NCBI RefSeq assembly: GCF_013358405.1
Contig: NZ_CP054836.1
Coordinates: 1,178,001-1,242,000 of the forward strand
Source: Oricola thermophila
GTDB lineage: Bacteria; Pseudomonadota; Alphaproteobacteria; Rhizobiales; Rhizobiaceae
Length of the DNA stretch: 64,000 nt
Direction of reading: 5' to 3'
The notes beneath the pieces are model-generated. The model did not search any database, had not been told where the DNA came from, and saw nothing but the letters and a program-made list of their open reading frames with translations. The position numbers and the translations under genes were made by a program. Of the stretch, positions 57,535 to 64,000 are shown piece after piece. Each line of letters starts with the position of its first letter. Within the stretch, counting starts at the first letter, position 1.

Positions 57535-59031
57535 TTGAACCAGATCTTGTCTACCGCTTCCTCTCGCGTTCCGAGTCTCGCCTGGCTGCTCGTTCTTGCC
57601 ATCTTCCTGTTCTGGGCGGTTTACGCCCAGTGGTCGCGCTACAATCTCGACATGTATGGCGACATGCTCGAGAATTATGTCTGGGGCATCCGGTGGCAAC
57701 TGGGTAACGACAAGCATCCTCCGCTCTTCGGATGGATCACGGCGGCCTGGTTCGAGCTTTTCCCGCGGACCAACCTTTCCTATCGTTTTCTAAGCGCGGT
57801 GAACCTGGCGGTAAGCTACGTCGTCATGTTGCAGATCGCCAGGCGGTACCTGAACCGCAGGCAGCTGGTTTTGGCCGTCGCGGTGGCACTGGCCTTGCCG
57901 ATGTTGGGCTTCCTGGCCCTCAAGTACAACGCGAACGCTGCAATGCTGCCCTTCTGGGGGCTCGCCTTCCTCGCCTATCTGCGGGTGATGGAAAGGGAGC
58001 GTCCGATCGATGCGTTCCAGCTCGGACTGTGGTCCGCTCTCGCGATGCTGGCGAAGTACCATTCGGCTGTCTTGCTGCTTGCGCTTGTGATTCACTCCTT
58101 GGTCGATCCTGCCGTACGCCGCCTGTGGCGGGGGAAACTCCCGCTGATCACGCTTGCCGTGTTCGCAATCGTGTTGCTGCCGCACGTGATCTGGCTCTTC
58201 GAAAACCGGTTCAGCACTTTCCACTTTGCTGTCGCGGAGCAGGGGGTGCGTACTTTTGCCAACGTGGCCTATTACCAGATCGAGTTTTTTGTGGCCCAGA
58301 TCGGCTACGCGCTTCCGGGACTCGCAGCCATGAGTTTCTATCGAAGGTGGCGTGACGGGTATCCGCTGTTCGACTGGCGCCAGTTCATGACCCTGGCGGA
58401 TTCGCCGGGGGGCCGGGCATTGCTGGCCGCGGGTCTGCTGCCGGTTCCTTTGACGATGTTTCTCGGCATCATCTTCTGGGTGCCGTTGACGAGCAACTGG
58501 TCCCTGCCGTTCTTCATCTTCGCACCCGTGCTTCTCGTCATGCTCATGCCGGCGGATCTGGCAGACAGGCACCCGAGAACCGCGCCGGTGTTCGTCGCGG
58601 TCTTTATGGCCTGCCTGCTCGGGCTTTCCCCGTTCATTCGCAACGTAACTCTCGCGGAAGGCCGGCTCTTTTCGGACACGCCCGTCGCTGATTTGGCGCG
58701 GAAGGCTGAATTGCTGTGGAAGGAAAATACCAACGGCACGTTGAAATATGTCGGGGGCGACAGGTACCTGTCCTACGGGATGGCCTTCTACTCCAGTTTC
58801 CGCCCGATGGCGATCGAGGGAGATCGCTTTGACGTTCACAAGTGGATCGACACCGGGGATCTGGAAGCTCACGGCCACATGATCCTGTGTCTGACCGAGA
58901 GATGCGTAAAGCGTACGTTGGCACGGGAGCCGGACGCCGTCCGCGCGAGGGTTTCGGCGCCTCCGCCGCCTGGATCCGCCCGGAAGACGGATTTCGAGGC
59001 GACCGTTTTCATGCATATTCCGGGTTCCTGA
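57535..59031 (+). CDS. Glycosyltransferase family 39-like membrane protein
   Basis: About 498 residues with roughly nine hydrophobic segments and the GT39/PMT signature in its first loop: [16 protein letters not shown] and [16 protein letters not shown] (the Asp/Glu and HPPL of ArnT-type enzymes). Such proteins transfer a sugar from a lipid carrier to a cell-surface acceptor. The C-terminal region after residue 380 is soluble and probably periplasmic. No ATG fits; TTG 57535 has GAGGG 8 nt upstream, TTG 57520 is the alternative. It stands alone between rpsD and ttcA and is absent from the usual order here, so it may have been acquired. Confidence 0.8.
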   Translation: MNQILSTASSRVPSLAWLLVLAIFLFWAVYAQWSRYNLDMYGDMLENYVWGIRWQLGNDKHPPLFGWITAAWFELFPRTNLSYRFLSAVNLAVSYVVMLQIARRYLNRRQLVLAVAVALALPMLGFLALKYNANAAMLPFWGLAFLAYLRVMERERPIDAFQLGLWSALAMLAKYHSAVLLLALVIHSLVDPAVRRLWRGKLPLITLAVFAIVLLPHVIWLFENRFSTFHFAVAEQGVRTFANVAYYQIEFFVAQIGYALPGLAAMSFYRRWRDGYPLFDWRQFMTLADSPGGRALLAAGLLPVPLTMFLGIIFWVPLTSNWSLPFFIFAPVLLVMLMPADLADRHPRTAPVFVAVFMACLLGLSPFIRNVTLAEGRLFSDTPVADLARKAELLWKENTNGTLKYVGGDRYLSYGMAFYSSFRPMAIEGDRFDVHKWIDTGDLEAHGHMILCLTERCVKRTLAREPDAVRARVSAPPPPGSARKTDFEATVFMHIPGS

Positions 59032-59089
59032 ATTCAACGCTATAGAAGGCGATGGTTCCTGCTCCCGACCGATCGTCGAAGGATACTGG

Positions 59090-59914
59090 ATGAACATTCC
59101 GCTCTTGACCGACATCCCGGGCAGCGTCGAGTTCAAAAAGCTGCGCAAGCGCCTGCTGCGCAACATGCGGCAGGCGTTCGAGGATTTCGACATGGTCCGC
59201 CCGGGCGAGCGATGGCTGGTCGGCCTGTCCGGCGGCAAGGACTCGTTCGGTCTGCTGGCCCTGCTGATGGAACTGAAATGGCGCGGCCTGCTGCCGGTCG
59301 ACCTGCTCGCCTGCAATCTCGACCAGGGGCAGCCCAATTTTCCGAAACACATCCTTCCGGACTGGCTGGCGAAACACGGCATTCCGCACCGCATCGAGTA
59401 CCAGGACACCTATTCGGTGGTCACCGACAAGATCCCCGCGAACAACACCTACTGTTCGCTCTGCTCCCGGCTGCGGCGTGGCCACCTCTATCGCATCGCG
59501 CGGGAGGAGGGGTGTTCGGCGCTGGTGCTGGGGCATCATCGCGAGGATATTCTGGAAACCTTCTTCATGAACCTGTTCCATGGCGGACGTCTTGCCGCCA
59601 TGCCGCCGAAACTCGTCAATGACGAGGGCGATGTCGAGGTGCTTCGGCCGCTGGCCTATTGCGCAGAGGCCGATCTGGAAAAGTTCGCCGAGGCCATGAA
59701 GTTCCCGATCATCCCCTGCGATTTGTGCGGATCTCAGGATGGCCTGCAGCGCAACGCGATGAAGATGATGCTCGCCGATATCGAGAAGCGGATGCCGGGC
59801 CGCAAGGACACGATGATCCGCGCGCTCGCCAATGTCAGGCCGAGCCATCTGCTCGATCGCAGGCTGTTCGATTTCGCGGCGCTGCAGGCAAACCCGTCCG
59901 CCGCAACGGACTGA
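59090..59914 (+). CDS. ttcA: tRNA 2-thiocytidine(32) synthetase TtcA
   Basis: A 274-residue PP-loop ATPase that thiolates cytidine 32 of tRNA with an iron-sulfur cluster. The PP loop is SGGKDS (47-52); the cluster cysteines are in CSLC (122-125) and CDLC (210-213, at least one ligand), with [15 protein letters not shown] as a further family mark. A CTATAG -10-like box lies at 59040-59045. Both TtcA and TrmJ, 5 kb to the left, modify tRNA position 32, although in different tRNA sets. The exporter gene is convergent 12 bp away. Confidence 0.95.
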   Translation: MNIPLLTDIPGSVEFKKLRKRLLRNMRQAFEDFDMVRPGERWLVGLSGGKDSFGLLALLMELKWRGLLPVDLLACNLDQGQPNFPKHILPDWLAKHGIPHRIEYQDTYSVVTDKIPANNTYCSLCSRLRRGHLYRIAREEGCSALVLGHHREDILETFFMNLFHGGRLAAMPPKLVNDEGDVEVLRPLAYCAEADLEKFAEAMKFPIIPCDLCGSQDGLQRNAMKMMLADIEKRMPGRKDTMIRALANVRPSHLLDRRLFDFAALQANPSAATD

Positions 59915-59926
59915 GGCCCGTCGCGC

Positions 59927-61174
59927 TCAGCGCGCGCCGGGATTGTCGAACAGTCTGCCCTTCTCGGCGATCAGCACGAGTACCAGCGTGATGAAGGACG
60001 TCAGCGCGCCGCCGGCGATAAGCGGCAAAGGGGTGCCGTTGAACGACTGGCCGATTGCCGCGCCGCAAAGCCCTCCGCCCACGGTCTGTGTAAAGCCGAG
60101 CACGGAGGATGCCGTACCGGCAACCTTGCCGAGAGGCTCCATCGCGATGGCGTTGAAATTGGCGCCGATCAGGCCGAACAACGGCATGATCAGGATAAGG
60201 ACGGACATGAATAGCCAGAGTGGCGGGCTTTCGTGGGTGGAAAACCAGATCGATGCTGCAATGGAAATGAAGAGATGGGCCAGCAGGGCGCCATGTGACA
60301 GGCGGCGCATGCCGATGCGCCCGACGATCCTCGAATTCAGGAGGGATGCCAGCGCCATCACCGATGCTCCGATGGCCATCGCAAGCGGAAAATGGGCATG
60401 CAGGCCGTACACTTCGCCGAGAATTGGCTGGGCCAGGTTGAGGAAGGCGAACAACGAACCGAAAAAGAAGGCCGTGGCCAGTGTGTAGAACAGCGAAATC
60501 CGGTTGGACAGGACAAATCGGAACCCGCTGAATACGGGCTCCAGTCCGAGTGACCGGCGGTTCGCGGGATCCAGGGTCTCGGGCAGGCGGAGTCCGGACC
60601 ACACGGTCATCACTGCCGCCAGCAGTGCCATGAACCAGAAAATGTGCTGCCACGGACCGATCAGGACAATTCCCTGTCCGAAGAAGGGCGCGATGATCGG
60701 CACCACCATGAACACCATCATCACGAGAGACATGGTCGATGCCATGGTCCGTCCGGAATGGGTGTCGCGAACAAGGGCAAACGCGATGACCCGCGTGCTT
60801 GCAGCCCCGATTCCCTGGAGGAACCGGAAGACCAGCACCATCTCGAAAGTCGGTGCGAAGGAACCGGCCATCGCGCAGGCGATGTATATGGCAAGTCCGA
60901 TGAACATCGGCCTGCGCCGGCCGAAGCGGTCGGAGATCGGCCCGAAGAACAACTGCGCGGCGCCGAAGCCAAGAATGTAGGACAGCAGCAGGTACTGGAC
61001 CTCGTTGCCGTCGATGCCATAGGCCGCCGAGATGTTCGGAAATGCCGGGAGCAGAATGTCGATCGCCAGCGCGTTCAGTGCCATCAGGCCCGCGACGATC
61101 GCGATGAATTCGGGACGAGGGATTCCGGTGCGCGCAAGCCTTTCGCTTGCCTGCTTGTCGGCTTGTTCATGCAT
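59927..61174 (-). CDS. Bcr/CflA-type MFS multidrug transporter
   Basis: A 415-residue major facilitator with twelve hydrophobic segments. Motif A is GPISDRFGRRRPMFIG after helix 2; ALNALAIDILLPAFPNI is the helix 1 pattern of the Bcr/CflA (DHA1) drug efflux group; FRFLQGIGAASTRVIAFALVRD matches motif C-like helix 4-5. Proton-driven efflux of drugs is likely, substrate unknown. The ATG at 61174 (MHEQADKQ) has GGAAA upstream. It follows the YtoQ gene by 13 bp on the same strand, so the two are co-transcribed. Confidence 0.88.
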   Translation of the reverse strand: MHEQADKQASERLARTGIPRPEFIAIVAGLMALNALAIDILLPAFPNISAAYGIDGNEVQYLLLSYILGFGAAQLFFGPISDRFGRRRPMFIGLAIYIACAMAGSFAPTFEMVLVFRFLQGIGAASTRVIAFALVRDTHSGRTMASTMSLVMMVFMVVPIIAPFFGQGIVLIGPWQHIFWFMALLAAVMTVWSGLRLPETLDPANRRSLGLEPVFSGFRFVLSNRISLFYTLATAFFFGSLFAFLNLAQPILGEVYGLHAHFPLAMAIGASVMALASLLNSRIVGRIGMRRLSHGALLAHLFISIAASIWFSTHESPPLWLFMSVLILIMPLFGLIGANFNAIAMEPLGKVAGTASSVLGFTQTVGGGLCGAAIGQSFNGTPLPLIAGGALTSFITLVLVLIAEKGRLFDNPGAR

Positions 61175-61187
61175 GATCGGTTTTCCG

Positions 61188-61670
61188 TTATTCGGCGATC
61201 GTTTGTCCGTCCGTGTAGCCGGCCAGTTCGCCGTTGACGACATAGCGCAGCAGTTCGACGACCTGTTCCGGCGTCCTCGCGACGGCGAGTGCTGCGGCAT
61301 CGACCTCCTTCAGCGCATGGGCGTGCTCTGCCTGGTGCATGACGATGAGCGGCTTGCCGAGCGCGGCCGCATAGCCGGCATCGAAGGCGGCGTTCCACTG
61401 CTTGTATTTCTCGCCGAAGCGCACGACGACGATATCGGCCTTGCCTATCAGCGTGCGGGTGCGGATCGCATTGACCTGTGCGCCCTTGTGATCGTGCCAG
61501 AACTTGTCCGGCTCGGCGCCGAGGATGGCGACGCCGCAATCGTCCGATGCCTCGTGATGCGTAACCGGTCCGGTCAGATTGACGGGAAGGCCGGCTGCGG
61601 CGACACCTTCCCGAATCCTGTCGCGCCAGTCCGTGTGGATCTCGCCTGAAAGATAGATGGTCCAGGTCAT
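61188..61670 (-). CDS. YtoQ family protein
   Basis: A 160-residue soluble protein of the YtoQ family, related to nucleoside 2-deoxyribosyltransferase-like folds: MTWTIYLSGEIHTDWRDRI, LTGPVTHHEASDDCGVAILG, FWHDHKGAQVNAIRTRTLI and IVVVRFGEKYKQWNAAFDAGYA. The pattern Y-SGEIH...D-VV-FGE suggests a nucleotide-handling enzyme, but no reaction is proven. It is the first gene of a two-gene unit with the efflux transporter. Confidence 0.85.
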   Translation of the reverse strand: MTWTIYLSGEIHTDWRDRIREGVAAAGLPVNLTGPVTHHEASDDCGVAILGAEPDKFWHDHKGAQVNAIRTRTLIGKADIVVVRFGEKYKQWNAAFDAGYAAALGKPLIVMHQAEHAHALKEVDAAALAVARTPEQVVELLRYVVNGELAGYTDGQTIAE

Positions 61671-61844
61671 GCTGTTCGTCCTTTCATGGATCTCTTAGGT
61701 CCCGGCCCGTCACTAGTCCATCGTGTCGCGGGAATTTCGTGATGCGCATTCTGTGAACAGACCGGCCACTCAGGCGACGGAATGGACAATCATGGATGAC
61801 GCCTTGCAGCGGCATCCCATGCACGGGGGCCGTTCAACCAAAGG

Positions 61845-61878
61845 AAATGGCGTGCCGAACGAACGACACGCCATTTTT
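61845..61878. terminator. Bidirectional terminator downstream of grxD
   Basis: AAATGGCGTG (61845-61854) pairs with CACGCCATTT (61867-61876) across 12 nt. Rightward it is followed by a TTTTTG run; leftward (the grxD direction) by CCTTTGG. It ends 56 bp before the grxD stop codon on the leftward side. The rest of the 61671-61933 spacer shows no gene. Confidence 0.6.
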
Positions 61879-61933
61879 GTTTCCGGATGCCTGTGACCGT
61901 CTTCCTCGGAATGGGTTCGGCGAAGTCGGGCCC

Positions 61934-62269
61934 TCAGGCGGCACCTTTGACCGCCACACCCTTTTCCTGAAGATGGTCCTGCAGCTCGCCTGCCTGGAAC
62001 ATTTCGCGGACGATATCGCAGCCGCCGACAAACTCGCCCTTCACGTAGAGCTGCGGGATGGTCGGCCAGTTGGAATAGTCCTTGATGCCCTGACGCAGGT
62101 CATCATCGGCGAGCACATTGATGCCCTTGTAGTCGACGCCGAGATAGTCGAGAATCTGCACGACCTGTCCCGAAAATCCGCACTGGGGAAAGCCCGGCGT
62201 GCCCTTCATGAACAGGACGACGTCGTTCGACTTCACTTCCTGGTCGATGAAATCCTTGATACCGCTCAT
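61934..62269 (-). CDS. grxD: Monothiol glutaredoxin, Grx4 type
   Basis: A 111-residue CGFS glutaredoxin that carries [2Fe-2S] clusters. The active site is CGFS (30-33) in [16 protein letters not shown], with the [19 protein letters not shown] glutathione-binding loop. ATG 62269 ([10 protein letters not shown]) is the family start. It stands next to bolA; Grx4 and BolA proteins form cluster-bound heterodimers in iron sensing, so the pair is functionally coherent. A promoter candidate precedes it. Confidence 0.96.
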   Translation of the reverse strand: MSGIKDFIDQEVKSNDVVLFMKGTPGFPQCGFSGQVVQILDYLGVDYKGINVLADDDLRQGIKDYSNWPTIPQLYVKGEFVGGCDIVREMFQAGELQDHLQEKGVAVKGAA

Positions 62270-62323
62270 TACTGGTCCTTTCGAGGCCGGTCCGGCGACC
62301 GGCAATTGATGTATCCTGTATAC

Positions 62324-62352
62324 CTATATCCCGCCATGGAGCCGCTTCTCAA
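62324..62352 (-). promoter_or_regulatory. Candidate promoter of grxD
   Basis: On the minus strand TTGAGA (62347-62352) and ATATAG (62324-62329) are 17 bp apart. It lies in the bolA-grxD spacer, 55 bp before the grxD start, so grxD may be transcribed apart from purL-bolA. Confidence 0.5.
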
Positions 62353-62463
62353 GGCTTCCATTGCGCTTGCGGCAGCGCCGTTCCGCTTGTCTGCGCGGCA
62401 TGGCCGGTACCGTCTCGCGTCTGCGGGCGAGGCTGCGGCGCGCCCGGCTTTCCGCGGACTGGC

Positions 62464-62697
62464 TCAATCCGGCGCCGAAGTCTGTAGCGCGAGTGCGTGC
62501 AGGACGCCGCCCATCTTGCCCTGCAATGCCTGGTAAACCATCTGATGCTGCTGGACGCGCGACTTGCCGCGAAAACTCTCCGAAACCACTTCGGCTGCAT
62601 AGTGGTCGCCGTCGCCGGCCATGTCCCGGATCGTGACCTGCGCATCCGGAATCGCCTCCTTGATCATTTTCTCGATTTCCGAGGCGTTCATTGGCAT
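62464..62697 (-). CDS. bolA: BolA family protein
   Basis: A 77-residue BolA/IbaG-like protein: IEKMIKEAIPDAQVTIRDMAGDGDHYAAEVVSESF and the helix-turn with QQHQMVYQALQGKMGGVLHALALQT. The conserved C-terminal histidine (LHAL) is the cluster ligand in Grx-BolA heterodimers. GGAGA precedes the ATG at 62697; an in-frame ATG two codons on is possible. It follows purL by 11 bp and precedes grxD by 194 bp. Confidence 0.93.
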   Translation of the reverse strand: MPMNASEIEKMIKEAIPDAQVTIRDMAGDGDHYAAEVVSESFRGKSRVQQHQMVYQALQGKMGGVLHALALQTSAPD

Positions 62698-62708
62698 GTG
62701 GCGTTCTC

Positions 62709-64000
62709 CTACTCTGCGGCTTCCGCGTGTCGATTGGCATCCATGAATTCGGGGAACCAGGATTCATGGATTCGCGCCAGTTCCGATACAGATATGGCGA
62801 CCTGCACGGGCGCAGTCAATGCGAGCGTGTCGCCGCCGACCGTGCCGAGCTCGCGGAACGGAACGCCGGCCCCCTCGGCGTTGAGCGCGAAGAAATGCGC
62901 GTTCTCGGGGGCGACCGTGACGAGGTAGCGGGCCTGGTCCTCGCCGAAAAGCAATGCATGGGCAGGAGCGGCGTCGCCGGCATCGATAGTCGCCCCCTTT
63001 CCGGAGGAGATGCACATTTCCGCGAGTGCCACGATCATGCCGCCATCGGAGAGGTCGTGACAGGCCGTCACATGGCTGTTGCGTATGGCCGAGCGAACGA
63101 AATCGCCGTTGCGTTTCTCGCAATACAGGTCCACCGGCGGCGGCGGCCCGTCGGTGCGGTCGTTGATGACGCGATTGAAGATGGACTGGCCGAGATGGGT
63201 GCCGTCGCCCCCAAGCAGGAAGATCCTGTCGCCGTCCTGCATGGCGGAAATTCGCGCCATTGCGGAATGGTCGGGCAGGAGACCGACGCCGGCGATGGTC
63301 GGTGTCGGCAGGATGGCCTCGCCATTCGTCTCGTTGTAAAGCGAGACGTTGCCGGACACGATCGGAAAGCCGAGGGCCGTGCAGGCCTCGCCGATTCCCT
63401 CGATGGCGCGAACGAACTGGCCCATGATTTCCGGGCGTTCCGGATTGCCGAAATTGAGGTTGTCGGTTGCCGCCAAGGGTTCCGCGCCCGTGGCCGTAAT
63501 GTTCCGCCAGCACTCGGCGACCGCCTGCTTGCCGCCTTCGTAGGGATCGGCTTCGCAGTAGCGCGGGGTCACGTCGGAGGAGAAGGCCAGCGCCTTGGTC
63601 GGATGGCCGTCAACGCGCACCACGCCTGCGTCGCCGCCGGGCAGTTGCAGGGAATTGCCCTGGATAAGCGTATCGTATTGCTCCCACACCCATCGGCGCG
63701 ATGCCATGTTGGGCGATCCGAGGATTCTCTTCAGTGCCTCGCCATAGTCCTCGGGTTCCTCGAACTGGGAGGCATCCATTTCCTGGTACTGCGCCGGCGT
63801 CATCCACGGACGATCGTATTCCGGTGCCTCGTCGCCGAGTTCCTTGATCGGCAGATTGGCGACTTCCTCGCCCTCGTGAAGGACGCGGAAGCGCAGGTCG
63901 TCCGTCGTCTTGCCGACGACGGCGAAATCGAGTCCCCATTTCTGGAAGATTGCCTTGGCTTCATCTTCCTTCTCCGGGCGCAGCACCATCAGCATGCGCT
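62709..64000 (-). CDS. purL: Phosphoribosylformylglycinamidine synthase subunit II (5' end outside window)
   Basis: About the last 430 residues of the small-type PurL, which uses ATP to make FGAM in purine synthesis with PurS and PurQ. The frame is open to the right edge. Visible: [76 protein letters not shown] and [17 protein letters not shown]. The AIR synthase-related C-terminal half is complete. It heads the leftward purL-bolA-(grxD) group. Confidence 0.95.
   Translation of the reverse strand, partial: RMLMVLRPEKEDEAKAIFQKWGLDFAVVGKTTDDLRFRVLHEGEEVANLPIKELGDEAPEYDRPWMTPAQYQEMDASQFEEPEDYGEALKRILGSPNMASRRWVWEQYDTLIQGNSLQLPGGDAGVVRVDGHPTKALAFSSDVTPRYCEADPYEGGKQAVAECWRNITATGAEPLAATDNLNFGNPERPEIMGQFVRAIEGIGEACTALGFPIVSGNVSLYNETNGEAILPTPTIAGVGLLPDHSAMARISAMQDGDRIFLLGGDGTHLGQSIFNRVINDRTDGPPPPVDLYCEKRNGDFVRSAIRNSHVTACHDLSDGGMIVALAEMCISSGKGATIDAGDAAPAHALLFGEDQARYLVTVAPENAHFFALNAEGAGVPFRELGTVGGDTLALTAPVQVAISVSELARIHESWFPEFMDANRHAEAAE

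Overview
This 64 kb window is chromosomal DNA of high G+C content from an alphaproteobacterium, most likely a member of the Hyphomicrobiales (Rhizobiales). Evidence: a PleD-type response regulator next to rpmG; the run rnr-topA-dprA-plsY-pyrC-pyrB; a complex I accessory protein of the NDUFA12 family; DUF2155, DUF6105, DUF6455 and BA14K proteins; an RNase E whose S1 domain is split by a charged insert; and an alphaproteobacterial LexA box (GAAC-N7-GAAC) in front of recA. I cannot name genus or species from sequence alone. I saw no tRNA, rRNA, insertion sequence, prophage, integrase or CRISPR array. The window is almost entirely core housekeeping DNA with small lineage-specific genes between.

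Layout. 0-15 kb: end of pleD, rpmG, a NUDIX hydrolase, a DUF983 protein, RNase R and topoisomerase I in a tightly packed leftward block; dprA, plsY and the pyrC-like/pyrB pair, also leftward; then aidB, an AEC transporter and two small membrane proteins. 15-25 kb: ruvX, a UPF0173 hydrolase, gatC-GNAT-gatA, a von Willebrand A protein with a repeated C-terminal region, a DUF6455 protein behind an FNR-type site, an SDR, and gatB followed by a second GNAT gene. 25-38 kb: DUF427, NDUFA12-like and DUF2155 genes; the leftward block aroQ-accB-accC-aat (fatty acid and aromatic precursors, N-end rule); a DsbA-type thiol protein, an M48 protease with TPRs, an aminotransferase, RNase E and a cell-wall amidase. 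38-50 kb: PBP1A, prfB with a programmed +1 frameshift, conserved hypotheticals, a Crp/Fnr regulator, a BA14K protein, pseudouridine catabolism genes psuK-psuG and SOS-controlled recA. 49-64 kb: alaS, a DedA protein, icd, trmJ-murI, rpsD with an unusual leader, a glycosyltransferase-39 protein, ttcA, a Bcr/CflA-type exporter, a YtoQ protein, grxD, bolA and the 3' part of purL.

Functional themes: translation and its fidelity (GatCAB, AlaRS, RF2, L33, S4, TrmJ, TtcA); nucleic acid maintenance and turnover (TopA, DprA, RecA, RuvX, RNase R, RNase E); cell envelope (PlsY, AmiC-type amidase, PBP1A, MurI, AccBC); and pyrimidine and purine metabolism (PyrB, PyrC-like, PsuGK, PurL). I do not see an obvious new multi-gene defence or mobile system. 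The most notable items are the RF2 recoding site, the recA SOS box, the FNR-type site before the DUF6455 gene, the promoter followed at once by a terminator-like hairpin before rpsD, the metal-ligand-deficient dihydroorotase homologue, the repeat-bearing vWA protein, and the GNAT genes attached to both gat loci.
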